Shown piece after piece: positions 1 through 8,707 of a stretch of 26,025 nucleotides of DNA; position 1 is the first letter of the stretch, and every line of letters starts with the position of its first letter. The notes beneath the pieces were generated by a model, which was not told the DNA's origin, ran no database searches, and saw only the letters and a program-made list of their open reading frames with translations. The stretch lies in the NCBI GenBank assembly GCA_905178155.1, contig CAJINV010000039.1, positions 49,321 through 75,345 of the forward strand, in the 5' to 3' direction. A program made the position numbers and the translations under genes. This stretch comes from Amoebophrya sp. A120 (lineage: Eukaryota > Sar > Dinophyceae > Syndiniales > Amoebophryaceae).

Positions 1-183
1 TTTGTTCTTCAACCGACTGCCCGATACGTCAATCCGAAAGGCGCAGGACAGCTTGCGTGTTTAGACTCAGCATATTATTTTTCCGTTGCTCTTTCTCGTG
101 CTATGTGGGGTGAGAAAAAAAAGTGCGCATCTTATCAAAGATATAATGCAACAGCGAGCTTAATGGAAGACCTTGCTCCGTAG
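1..183 (+). CDS. 3' end of an unidentified protein (partial)
   Basis: The frame starting at base 1 is open for 60 codons and ends at TAG 181-183, so this is probably the last exon of a gene that begins outside the window. The peptide contains NPKGAG, then SVALSRAMWGEKKK. A similar peptide (NWKGAG, then SVAICRGMWGDKK) is encoded near 17942-18025, so both belong to one small family. I recognise no domain. The two copies differ in the length of an A-run (8 here, 7 there), so the residues after the lysines are read in different frames. The true C-terminus is therefore uncertain and one copy may be decayed. The next start codon, of DUF4116 gene 1, is 164 bp downstream. Confidence 0.45.
   Translation, partial: FVLQPTARYVNPKGAGQLACLDSAYYFSVALSRAMWGEKKKCASYQRYNATASLMEDLAP
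27..146 (+). repeat. Dispersed repeat, copy A
   Basis: About 120 bp here align with 17941-18066. Shared landmarks in order are a GAAAGG-GCAGGAC block, ACTCAGCATATTA, a GCTATGTGGGG/GGTATGTGGGG block, an A-run, and GTGCGCATCTTATCAAA followed by ATATAA. The last block is the best conserved. It lies within possible coding sequence in both places, but the reading frame differs because of the A-run. Confidence 0.7.
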
Positions 184-346
184 AACCACAAGAAGAGCGC
201 CTTAACCTTACCAGTTTCGCTGCTGGACATGTTGATGATACTGGCAAATATTTATAGATTTGTAGGTATCCACACACTATTGTCGGTGATATGGATTGGT
301 GCTATGAATTGCAACAGCGACTATTGAGTATTGTGCCTTTTGCAAA

Positions 347-3142
347 ATGACCGCTGCACCGTTTTCAGCTTGTGTAGACCTCCGCGTCAGAGACGAGTCC
401 GCTACCGAAAACGAGCTGCACAACGCACCGCGCGGCGTGGGACGCCAGGAATCAGTTGAGGTTCTGCATCCCCGGCAAGATGGCGATGTCGATCGCTGCG
501 TCACAGTTTTCAACCTTGCTGGCGATCCAGTCTGCCGAATCAAACGCACATCCAAAGCAGCAAATGATCCGCACGGCCTGGATAGCGCAGTCAGCACGTC
601 CGAGGTTGCAAAGCATGGAGGTCTCCCTTCGAGTCTTTTGAAACAAAAAAATTCTATCAAGGAACGGAATGCATCCGAAAGCATCCCAGCAAAAGAGATC
701 GACGCCACCTCACTAGCTTCTGACTCGAGGCTTTTGCTGCGAAACATAATGGAGAAAGTCGAAGCTGCCACCGGCTACGCCGCCGAGGACCACTCGTACT
801 TTTGGCATTACGAAAAGGACCAGAAAAAAATCGAAACCGGCACATCGTCTTCTCATGATGATGTCGAGGAAGCCGACGACGATCACGAGCAGCTGGCTGA
901 GGACGCTGCAGATGACTCATCAAAGCTTGACTTTTTCTATGATCCACTACTACCAATTCCAGAAGAGGTCGCAATGCTGTCTGTCATTTTTGACAAACGC
1001 GCTTCAAAAACCCTAGAGTGGGTGTCTGAGCATGTAGAGCAGCAAGTCAAATTTTCTCTTGGCGATAGCATCAACTGTGGTGGGTACGTTCCTGAGCAGG
1101 CAGCTTTTTTGGTCGAGGATCGCGACCAAGGGCCGAAGCACGAACAGGAGCGCGAGCAATTGCAAGCGGATTCTGAGGAGGCCAATGTCAGCGACCCGAC
1201 AAGAGGTGGACGACCCTACTACCTCGTTAAGGTCGTACAGCACATGTATCCCGAGTACCGCAAAAACGAATCATTTTTGGCGAAATTTCTAACAACTGCC
1301 ATGCCGATGTTTCTTGCCCCGTCACTGAATCCGCTGTCCTTGCCGTGGGATTTTGCGCGCCTCTTTGCCTCAAGCAAGCAGCGCGCACTTGTTGCATGCA
1401 AAGCCAATGGACTTGCGTTGAAGCATTTGTGCTCTGCACTTCGCGATGACGTGGAGGTTGTGCGCACGGCGGTTTCCTGCGACTGGCGAGCGTTGCAGTA
1501 TGCCTCAGAACGGGTTCGGGAAATGGCCGATGCGCAGACTGTTTCCGACGCGGCGCGTCAGTGCGGGTGGGCCTTAAAGTACTTCGCAGCCGACTCAAAA
1601 GCAAGTCCTGAATTGGTCCGAACTTGCGTGCGGCATAAGCCTTGGGCGATCCAGTATGCCTCCGAGGGCCTTTGGGACGACAACGACACCATGGCCTGCG
1701 TGGCTAAAATAGACGGCCTTCCTGCTCTGAAGTACGCGTCACACCGATTACGAGCCAGCGAATGGCTGGTGAGGCTAGCGGTGCAGACCAACGGGCTAGC
1801 AATCAAGTTCGCCTGCAAAGAGGTTCGGGCGAATTACGAGATCGCACTTCTTGCCGTCCGCAATAATCCATACGCAGTTCGGTACTTGGCGCATGAGTTG
1901 CGCCGAACCAATCGCGAGCTTCTCAGCACAGCACTCGACGTCTACACAAATAATGAGGAGAAGCGCGCCGCCCTTGATGACATCTACGGGCAGAAATTTT
2001 TCTGCGAGAAACTGCACTACAGCGTTATCACGTGTCACCGCGGGCCGTGGCACTGGTTTCCCGAGTGGGACGGACGGCATCTAAAGCATGTGGATTTTCG
2101 TGGGCTTGTTGAGCATCATTGTGACTCCTGGTGTCGTGAACACCATCACTCACATCGCGAGGCGGACCCGCCTCATGACGAAGACCATTTTGCAAGTCAG
2201 GACGAGCCTGCACAGGTTCCTGATTTGCAAAACGGAAACGAAATGCACGCGAATCTTCCGGATGGGGACCTCGCCCGCACTCACGGTGCTCAGCCGCCTC
2301 CAGAGCTCGGACTAGAAATCTTGTCCAGTGCTAGTCGAGAGCTACGAGACGACGAAGAATTTGTGACTCTTTGTCTTGAAGCGAGTCCCGCGTGCTTCGA
2401 ATTTGCGAGCTCCAGAATCCGAAGTAACGGTCGCTTTGCTTCTCACGCCGTTCGAAAATTTTGCAAGGGGGATATTGTGGTGGAAGAACCTGCTGACGCT
2501 GGAGGCAGCGATTTGATTGACAGATATGACGAGCGCAGAGAGCTTACGGATGCGTGTCCAATGCGGTTTGCCGGCGAACATCTACGAGCCGACGCATCCT
2601 TCCTGCGAGCAGTGCTTTTCGATGAGAATATATTAATGTCCTCCCTAGAAGCTACAATCATCCTCTCCCACGCGGACGAGAAAACAAAGGCAGCTTTCTA
2701 CGGAGAAGACGTAGAGTTGTCGACGCAATTTGCTCAGCGGTATCCGACTGCGCTTCGGTGGATGCCCAGAGGCTTCAGGCGGGATCGAGAAATAGCGCTT
2801 CAAGCGGTTCGCGCAAACGGGGAAGCGATCAAACACTTCGGAAGCCGCATCAAATCTGATCGCGAGGTAGGTTTCGTGGCCGTTTCTCATGAAATGGAAA
2901 ATATTTTCTGCCCCTGGACACTCGAATACCTGCACAAGCGGCTACGCCGCGATGAAGGTATTGTGCGCGCTGCGATTTGCAGAAATGTACATTCCCTTCG
3001 CCACGCATGCCGATATCTCCGAGGTACTCCTGAAATCGCTTTTCTGGCTGTGTCAAAAGTATCCCGCGGAATTCAAAAAATATCGGTGCTCACTTGTTTT
3101 TGTACGTCGCAATGTCGCGCATTGTCTGGACAGGATGCATGA
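347..3142 (+). CDS. DUF4116-repeat protein with ubiquitin-like N terminus (gene 1)
   Basis: This is a 931-codon frame from ATG 347. Residues about 50-60 (VFNLAGDPVCRI) match the DLGGN-L-I strand of the N-terminal segment in genes 2 and 3, which I read as ubiquitin-like. An acidic stretch lies near residues 170-190. Residues about 345-511 carry six DUF4116-type helical repeats (for example LVACKANGLALKH, CDWRALQYAS, NNPYAVRYLAHELR) in the same order as genes 2 and 3. Around 590-603 is a Cys/His cluster, HHCDSWCREHHHSH, and more repeats follow from about 655. The last ~29 codons look wrong. After FLAVSK the repeat consensus continues in another frame as KYPAEFKKYRCSLVFVRRN to TGA 3146, which implies one extra A in the run near 3056. 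Function is unknown; DUF4116 repeats are probably a helical interaction scaffold. Confidence 0.85.
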   Translation: MTAAPFSACVDLRVRDESATENELHNAPRGVGRQESVEVLHPRQDGDVDRCVTVFNLAGDPVCRIKRTSKAANDPHGLDSAVSTSEVAKHGGLPSSLLKQKNSIKERNASESIPAKEIDATSLASDSRLLLRNIMEKVEAATGYAAEDHSYFWHYEKDQKKIETGTSSSHDDVEEADDDHEQLAEDAADDSSKLDFFYDPLLPIPEEVAMLSVIFDKRASKTLEWVSEHVEQQVKFSLGDSINCGGYVPEQAAFLVEDRDQGPKHEQEREQLQADSEEANVSDPTRGGRPYYLVKVVQHMYPEYRKNESFLAKFLTTAMPMFLAPSLNPLSLPWDFARLFASSKQRALVACKANGLALKHLCSALRDDVEVVRTAVSCDWRALQYASERVREMADAQTVSDAARQCGWALKYFAADSKASPELVRTCVRHKPWAIQYASEGLWDDNDTMACVAKIDGLPALKYASHRLRASEWLVRLAVQTNGLAIKFACKEVRANYEIALLAVRNNPYAVRYLAHELRRTNRELLSTALDVYTNNEEKRAALDDIYGQKFFCEKLHYSVITCHRGPWHWFPEWDGRHLKHVDFRGLVEHHCDSWCREHHHSHREADPPHDEDHFASQDEPAQVPDLQNGNEMHANLPDGDLARTHGAQPPPELGLEILSSASRELRDDEEFVTLCLEASPACFEFASSRIRSNGRFASHAVRKFCKGDIVVEEPADAGGSDLIDRYDERRELTDACPMRFAGEHLRADASFLRAVLFDENILMSSLEATIILSHADEKTKAAFYGEDVELSTQFAQRYPTALRWMPRGFRRDREIALQAVRANGEAIKHFGSRIKSDREVGFVAVSHEMENIFCPWTLEYLHKRLRRDEGIVRAAICRNVHSLRHACRYLRGTPEIAFLAVSKVSRGIQKISVLTCFCTSQCRALSGQDA

Positions 3143-3355
3143 ATGATGGAAAAATAGAACTATTGCAGACGCTGGCTAGAGTAGATCTCTCAAAACTAAG
3201 TGCATCTATGTACTTGTTCTTTTTGTAATACTACAATAAACTCAACGAGAAGGAGAGGAAAGTCAAATTATCATGTCTCTGCGTACATACCATCATGCTG
3301 CAAAGGTCCACAGCCTTTCGAAATTATGAGAATCCGATACTTTTGCATGCTATGA

Positions 3356-3850
3356 CGTGACGGAAATGCGTACAACCACATCAACTTCAACCACTTCGAG
3401 GAAGTAGCGCCCATCGACAGCCAGAGAGATCTTGCACGACTTGCAATTCGCAATGGGTTGAGCTGTGCCGGTCATCTGCACAAGGCTCTCGAGTTGTGCA
3501 ATTGGGAGCGCGCTCTTGTCTTTGTTGCACTTCAAAACTGTGGCACCTTCTTTGGCGAGTTAGAGAATTTCCCTGCGGAACTTATGATGGATCACGAAAT
3601 TATTTGTTGGGCGCTCAAAAGAAGCCCCTTTCCAACTGGGTTGTGGTCGTTGGAGAGAGCAGAGCAGCGCGGTGTCAAAGAGTACGTTCTCCTCGCCGTT
3701 GCCCGGTATCCCTACGCCATCGCCTTTGCATCAAAGGAAATGCAGTGCCACCCGGAGGTTCTGAAGCTTCAGCGCGAGAAGTGGGGGCATGTGAATTTGA
3801 TGGACAAGCATTGGCGCTTTGCAGTGCCAGTCGCGATGACGCGCCTCTGA
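3356..3850 (+). CDS. DUF4116-like C-terminal segment, detached from gene 1
   Basis: This frame is open from 3356, just after TGA 3353-3355, to TGA 3848-3850. It has no convincing ATG near its beginning, so it is more likely an exon or a broken tail than a separate gene. It encodes repeat-like units, including RDLARLAIRNGLSCAGHL and EYVLLAVARYPYAIAFASKEM, the latter typical of DUF4116. It lies about 210 bp after gene 1. By analogy with the repeat-bearing frame at 15333-16271 behind gene 2, it is probably the downstream part of the gene 1 protein. I could not identify a clean splice pair joining it. Either an intron with unusual ends or pseudogenisation would fit. Confidence 0.5.
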   Translation, partial: RDGNAYNHINFNHFEEVAPIDSQRDLARLAIRNGLSCAGHLHKALELCNWERALVFVALQNCGTFFGELENFPAELMMDHEIICWALKRSPFPTGLWSLERAEQRGVKEYVLLAVARYPYAIAFASKEMQCHPEVLKLQREKWGHVNLMDKHWRFAVPVAMTRL

Positions 3851-5319
3851 TGTACAGTGAGCCGCGATCGGGTAATCAAGCTCTGAGTGTGTAAGCAAGC
3901 AACGGTAAACCAGGACTAGGGTTCGGAAAACTTTTGGACCTTTTGTTACTCTCTGACGTACTTTATACCATTGTAGAGATGACAAATAACAGTACGCCAC
4001 TTCATAGCGCATTTGGGTTGATCCTGCTTCGTTTCCAGTGAAAATGTACAGCAAAAACGGAACTGCCACTCCTGCAACTGGCTTCTTGTCCAGCCGCTCC
4101 TTGCGAGAGAAAGCGCCAGCCAGACGTGGAAAATTCTCGAATTTGGTCGGGAAAACTGTTTATTCTGACCCCCAGCCATTCAGCATAGTAATAGCAGTCC
4201 GTGGAAAATGTGAGAGGCCTATAGCCACAGCTTGACTTTGGGATCGTGAACTACGCACATCGAAGATGAAAATATCATTTTTTGCGAGATGTTGAACTGC
4301 GAGTCCAGAAGGTGTACCCTCAATCCGTAAATTTTCTTCTATTGGCTCTGAATATGTACGATATGTAAATAAATCTGACTTAGTCGTCCAACCCCCTTCA
4401 CGCGCCGGATGGTGAATTCGTGGTTCTTGAGCTCCTTGCGCGCCTGTTTGTCGGGTTCCCAAGGACAACGAACAAAAGGGCTCGATCCGCGCGTTCGAAG
4501 ACTGAGACGTACCCCCACCCAAACGAAGTGCAGGATGACAGATCGCGAATTCAAAGCATTTCCCAATTTTGTGGCGCCAGTGTGGCAGTTTCTCATCTAT
4601 TCGAGCTGCACTCCCATCCATGCCAAAAACGCCTCCTCTACTGATTGAGGATGAAACAAATTTTGAGAGGTTGTGGTGGACAAGGTAGTCGCGCAAGAAC
4701 GAAAAATCTGCATAGAAGATTGAAGATCATCGGCGGTGCCGATTCCGATAACAAGATCTTTATATATTTATAGGCACGATGCAGCTTCTGCCGTGCTATG
4801 AATTCCATACATATACATGCTCTTCAAAGGGGAGATGCTATTCAGTTGCCTCAGATCAGAAGATGCAACTATCTTCATCGATCTTCGTCGTTTATTAATT
4901 TGAACTTTCTTCGTCGTTTATTAATCTATCGTGTGATATTTTTCCATAGTCCTAGTGGGCAGAGCCGCCCTCAACGAGAGAAGTTTTCGACTGTCGTTTT
5001 TTTCGGACAAATATGGTTTATCCTGTCAATTGCTTTTCGTGAATCTGAATCTCTCTTTTTGTTGTGTCCCACCGACCACAAAGGTCTGCATTCGACGTCC
5101 AGAGACGCATCACTACACTTCGAACTCATGTATTCTGTCGTATCCGGTCGTGAATGGATGTCGTAGTTCGGTACAGTTCTGTTGACCGAGCGTGTCTAGT
5201 TAGGAAACTCCTTCTACCCCGCGCACGCGCGTCTCCTCCTAATTAATGTTTCCAAAAAATGATTGCATTGAGTGATGACTAAACGGAATTATTCGGACAT
5301 TCCTCGGAAGCAGCTGAAG
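3851..5319. other. Spacer with no supported gene
   Basis: Frames of up to 178 codons (4160-4696, minus strand) and 122 codons (4798-5166, plus strand) are open here, but neither has recognisable motifs, so I do not call them. The only structure I see is a short tandem repeat at 4882-4925 and an imperfect inverted pair, TAGTTAGGA near 5198 with TCCTAATTA near 5238, around a GC-rich centre. Confidence 0.5.
4882..4925 (+). repeat. 26-bp tandem repeat, about 1.7 copies
   Basis: The 18-mer TCTTCGTCGTTTATTAAT occurs at 4882-4899 and again at 4908-4925, giving a 26-bp period. The match is exact over the 18 bases. Confidence 0.85.
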
Positions 5320-5726
5320 ATGTCGGACGAAAGGCACTGCCTAGATGAAAATAGTAAGTGAAGACGAAGAAGAAGCTCAAGCAACATTAGAAGCGGCCGC
5401 GATCAATGATCCTCCTTTTTTCAGATGCAAATGCGGGACAAGTACAAAAGCGACTCAATTGTGAATCGTTTAGCCCCATGGGATCTTACAGATTTGAGAT
5501 CAAAGCTAAGCAGGAAACCAGACGGCAGAGGATCACCTTTGTATCGAGAACCTGGCTGCGATGTTGGTGCGACAAGAAAAATGCTTCCTCTAAATTCGAT
5601 GTTGCAAACGACAGGCGGCTGTGTACACTCGACTACATTATTGGAGCTTCTTTGCGAAGAAAAACCCCGCTCCTCAGCAAACATTCCATTTCTAAGTACC
5701 CCCGGGCCTGTCGAATTAGTAAATAG
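5320..5726 (+). CDS. Possible small two-exon gene, unidentified
   Basis: A short exon from ATG 5320 reads MSDERHCLDEN. It is followed by GTAAGTG at 5354 and a textbook pyrimidine tract plus AG at 5413-5424 (CTCCTTTTTTCAG). Splicing 5354-5424 (71 nt) joins it in phase to a frame open to TAG 5724-5726, which gives a basic protein of about 111 residues with no motif I know. Two alternatives compete. An unspliced frame from 5345 reads MKIVSEDEEEAQATLEAAA then FFRCKCG and stops. A third frame starts at ATG 5425 and runs 102 codons. The segment could also be 5' sequence of the adjoining retroelement. Confidence 0.3.
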
Positions 5727-8345
5727 TATATAATACAAGCGCCACAGCAAAACTTGGAAGCAGATGGCGACGAGGGCCAGCCAATTTGTGTAGAAGCGGG
5801 CGCCCATCTGGACGAGCTAGCCATGGGGCCGGATTTCGACTCTGTAGAGGAGAAGAAGGAGATGATGGAAGAGGAGGACGTGCTGGAGTTTGGCGACTAT
5901 CAGTGGGTACGCAAGCCGAAACTTGACTTGCTCTTCGCGCATGGGGTAGGAATCCTCATCCTAGATGAGAAACTGCGGGCCGAAGTGCAGGCGGATCAGC
6001 TACATACAGCGGTGGACGCAGTGAGATCACGGCCGCGAGTCTTGTCGCTATTCCTGCGGGAGCTAGCGGTAGTCGCTTGCTATGCCCCCACCGCGGGATC
6101 GCCAAGGGAAGACATGGCGGCATTTGACGGCAATTTTACGAAGGCAATAAGAGAAACGCAAAAAATGAAGCAGCACAAGTGGAAAACCAAGATTATCGGC
6201 GCCGATTGGAATGCACAGGTGGGGACGCGACTCTTTGGCGGGTCTATCATAAAAGGGCAGCACGGCCCTGCGACATCGACGCCGCGCGGGCGACAGTTTG
6301 CGACGACGATGCTGGCTCTAAACATGGCGCAGCCAGCCAGCCACCTGGAGCTCCCGTCCTACAGCACGCATGATGGAGGGAACGAGCTAGATTATTTCTT
6401 GGTGCCAGGTCAGCAGCTTACCAAGGTCCTAGGATACCGCATTTTTGACGCTAATGGGGTGCAAGAAGATGGAACTAGACTGGCCGTGGCGAGATTCGAC
6501 CATCGGGCGGTGGAGATGGATACGGCCGTAAAAACGAAGAAGCACTTGAGACATGAGGGAGAACTGCGAAGATTATCTACGTTTGGGCTGATGACGAACC
6601 CCCCGGAGGCACTGCTGACGTTTTTCAATGAGGATCTGCGTGCCAGAATTGAGGACAAGGGGGGCCGTGACGCCTTCAGCTTGGAGGATTTCCGCGACTT
6701 CTTGGTAGACAACACGCCGCACTTCATCGGGAAAACAAAGAAGGAGGCGCCGGCGAAGGACCTAGATAAATACGCAGAAAGTGCGAAAACTCGTTCAAAA
6801 ATGTGGTCGCTCTTTCGTGAAATGGACTTACTCAAGATGGGCCGAAGATGTGAGATAACTCCTGCCCAGGCGGCCAAGCAGTATGCTGCTGTCTGTGGGA
6901 AGCACGCCGATACGGCCGGAGCCGGACACCCTGCCAATTGAAGCGGAGTTACCCAAGTACATCCAGCCCCTGACGCCCGAAGACCTGGAAGAATTGGACA
7001 AGCCCCCGGACGTATTTGAGGTGGAAGAAGTTGCGAAGGCGGTGGCCGCCGGGGGAAAAGCGCAAGACGCTTGTGGACTACAGGGAGGCATCCTGAAGTT
7101 TTTGGACCAGGACTCGCTCGAGATTCTCACGACCATCCTGGCCAAGGAGTTAGGCACGCGAAAAATGAGTGAACTGGGCGAAAGAATGCGGCTCTGCCGA
7201 GATACGCCGCTACTCAAGGGCAAAGGATCGCCAAAAAACCCGGATGGGTGTCGTTTTCTCGTCATTTCGCCGCCTGTAACGAAACTGGTGGTAAAGCTGT
7301 ACTCGGATCGATTATGCCGACTTTTAGAGGATAAGGGATATTTCTGCGAGTCCCAGTTCGGATTTCGGGAAAGCAGGGGAACGATTGAGAGCCTCGCTAT
7401 TTTCAACAAACTACGGCAGGACATGGCGCACTACGGCGAACATGGCATGGCGAGGGTATTGGTGACGCTTGTGGACTTGAAGAAGGCATTCCCAAGCTTG
7501 GACAAGCGAGCAATCAGGGGAACGGTCCAGGCACTTAATCTGCAGAACCGTAAATGTTGGGAAGCGATAGAAGCAAGCCATCGGAGCGCAATCCATGAAT
7601 TTCGAGACCCGGACAACAAGAACATGCCGGGCGAGCGGTTCACATTAGAAAACGGAACGAAGGAAGGCTGTGTGTCGTCGCCCCTGGTGTTTGTGATGGT
7701 GTGCTCCGCGGTCATGAAACACTTCCGGCATAAACTCAAGGCGGAGCAGCTGCAAAAATCCAAACCGGCAGGAGTTCAACTCCGCACGAGCCCGCGGGCT
7801 TTGTGTTGGAACAGGGTCGACCGGTTGTATGCGTATGTCTTCGAGTCGGGTGCCCAGGCGGCGGAACAGCAGCAGCAGGAAGGGCCTGGCGCTATCGAAA
7901 TGGAGACGGTTTTCAAAGCTTTGACGACCTTGCTTTTTGCAGACGACACGACCCTCCTGGAGCTAGAGCGGCGGCAGCTTCTGGAGAAGCTGGCGAAGGA
8001 AAACGAGGCGCGGGAAGAAAGAAACAAAAAGAAGAAGGCTGGGGAAGAACTCGAAGAGCCCCTTCCATCGAATGCGATGAAGGTTCTCTCGGAAGTCCTT
8101 TGGGAGGCGGGCACGTCAGAAAACAAAACCAAGCGCATAACCAACGACATCACGGAAATTGTAACGCGGAACCTAGGGCAGAACACGGACCCGATGGAGG
8201 ACGTTCGGCAAAAAGTAAAAAAATCCTGGCGCGCGTACTCGTCACTACGACAGAAGATCAGCGGGGTCAGTGGCATACACTCGAAAAGACGCGGGGAGCT
8301 GATAATGGTGATGATCAGAAGCGTCACGACCTACGGCATGGCCTG
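5727..8345 (+). mobile_element. LINE-type (non-LTR) retrotransposon fragment, 3'-truncated
   Basis: The segment encodes an AP-type endonuclease and then a reverse transcriptase, the order found in LINE ORF2. The N-terminal part of the endonuclease is not recognisable, so the 5' limit is uncertain; the frame is open only from 5727. On the 3' side, coding stops just after TTYGMAW, the position of the conserved 'TYG-W' box that follows the RT core. The rest of a normal ORF2 is missing. At 8346 the sequence switches to DNA shared with 19140 onward. No poly(A) tail or target-site duplication is visible at this end. Confidence 0.8.
5754..6941 (+). CDS. LINE ORF2 endonuclease domain (APE/EEP type)
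   Basis: The frame is open from 5727; its first in-frame ATG is 5823, so the true start is not fixed. Endonuclease landmarks occur in order: GVGILI (about 5944), VVACYAPT (about 6069-6092), IIGADWNAQVG (about 6192-6224), NELDYFLVP (about 6379) and FDHRAVEM (about 6498). These are the strand, catalytic Asp/Asn and final Asp-His motifs of the exonuclease-endonuclease-phosphatase fold that nicks target DNA in LINE transposition. A charged linker typical of ORF2 follows, up to TGA 6939-6941. The RT frame overlaps the last 59 bases in the +1 frame. So the polyprotein is either expressed by frameshifting or, more likely, this copy carries a disabling indel. Confidence 0.8.
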   Translation: MEADGDEGQPICVEAGAHLDELAMGPDFDSVEEKKEMMEEEDVLEFGDYQWVRKPKLDLLFAHGVGILILDEKLRAEVQADQLHTAVDAVRSRPRVLSLFLRELAVVACYAPTAGSPREDMAAFDGNFTKAIRETQKMKQHKWKTKIIGADWNAQVGTRLFGGSIIKGQHGPATSTPRGRQFATTMLALNMAQPASHLELPSYSTHDGGNELDYFLVPGQQLTKVLGYRIFDANGVQEDGTRLAVARFDHRAVEMDTAVKTKKHLRHEGELRRLSTFGLMTNPPEALLTFFNEDLRARIEDKGGRDAFSLEDFRDFLVDNTPHFIGKTKKEAPAKDLDKYAESAKTRSKMWSLFREMDLLKMGRRCEITPAQAAKQYAAVCGKHADTAGAGHPAN

Positions 8346-8349
8346 GTAG
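6883..8349 (+). CDS. LINE ORF2 reverse transcriptase domain (truncated)
   Basis: The RT motifs are clear. RFLVISPPVTKLVVKLYSDR precedes the fingers, and QFGFRESRGTIESL follows. Motif A is VTLVDLKKAFPSLD with its Asp at 7474. Motif B is GTKEGCVSSPLVF near 7655-7690. Motif C is LLFADDTTL with the two catalytic Asp codons at 7942-7947. A lysine/glutamate-rich insert follows, then SENKTKRI and MIRSVTTYGMAW. The frame begins in overlap with the endonuclease frame and is shifted by +1. It ends at TAG 8347-8349, two bases into sequence that is not LINE-derived, so the thumb and C-terminal region are absent. All catalytic residues are intact, but the element cannot be complete. Confidence 0.88.
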   Translation: MLLSVGSTPIRPEPDTLPIEAELPKYIQPLTPEDLEELDKPPDVFEVEEVAKAVAAGGKAQDACGLQGGILKFLDQDSLEILTTILAKELGTRKMSELGERMRLCRDTPLLKGKGSPKNPDGCRFLVISPPVTKLVVKLYSDRLCRLLEDKGYFCESQFGFRESRGTIESLAIFNKLRQDMAHYGEHGMARVLVTLVDLKKAFPSLDKRAIRGTVQALNLQNRKCWEAIEASHRSAIHEFRDPDNKNMPGERFTLENGTKEGCVSSPLVFVMVCSAVMKHFRHKLKAEQLQKSKPAGVQLRTSPRALCWNRVDRLYAYVFESGAQAAEQQQQEGPGAIEMETVFKALTTLLFADDTTLLELERRQLLEKLAKENEAREERNKKKKAGEELEEPLPSNAMKVLSEVLWEAGTSENKTKRITNDITEIVTRNLGQNTDPMEDVRQKVKKSWRAYSSLRQKISGVSGIHSKRRGELIMVMIRSVTTYGMAW

Positions 8350-8554
8350 TAGCGCGGATAATTGAAATCGTACGCCAACTTGGGCCCGTGCTGCAGAGGG
8401 CTGCTAACACCATGCAGACCGAGCACAAGAAGATTCTCAACTACGTCAAAGACCACTATGACGCTATGTATAGCAGGACTAGAATGTTTCTTGTTACTTC
8501 GTTGAGAGGCTGGGCCAGAGCACGTAGTCATGCCTCAATACGTATCATACAGAT
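8346..8554 (+). CDS. Upstream exon of OTU-like gene, copy 1
   Basis: Reading from GTA 8346, this stretch encodes VVARIIEIVRQLGPVLQRAA, then NTMQTEHKKILNYVKDHYDA, and ends near SHASIRIIQM. The same peptide with few changes is encoded at 19140-19339 ahead of OTU copy 2, which supports real coding. It appears helical and has no known domain. The 5' part present in the other copy is replaced here by the LINE. The frame runs on into stops beyond 8554. I place the exon end there because both copies diverge at that point and the phase then fits the next exon at 8708. Confidence 0.55.
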
Positions 8555-8707
8555 GATGCTCCGGTGCTGGGTTGTCTTCATCTCCTATTTGAGTCTTCCA
8601 GCAATTAGATGAGTCACACAATGACAGCAACAGCATCAAAATTATATTGAAGGCCAGGAATTATGTCCTGACACCAAACTTCTATGAAATTACTCACCTT
8701 TGTTCAG
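8555..8707 (+). other. Probable intron, OTU copy 1
   Basis: This 153-nt gap has in-frame stops and ends with a pyrimidine-rich acceptor, CACCTTTGTTCAG. The equivalent gap in copy 2 is 102 nt (19340-19441). The 5' end that keeps phase would be GA rather than GT (GATGCT here, GAGTCA there). The nearby GT at 8524 breaks phase in both copies. Boundaries are inferred by comparing the two loci. Confidence 0.45.

Noticed and set aside
4160-4696. 178-codon minus-strand frame
   Set aside because: No motif, low-complexity-free but unremarkable sequence, several overlapping frames of similar length on the other strand, and opposite to every supported gene.
4798-5166. 122-codon plus-strand frame
   Set aside because: It runs through the 26-bp tandem repeat and shows no domain or relative in the window.
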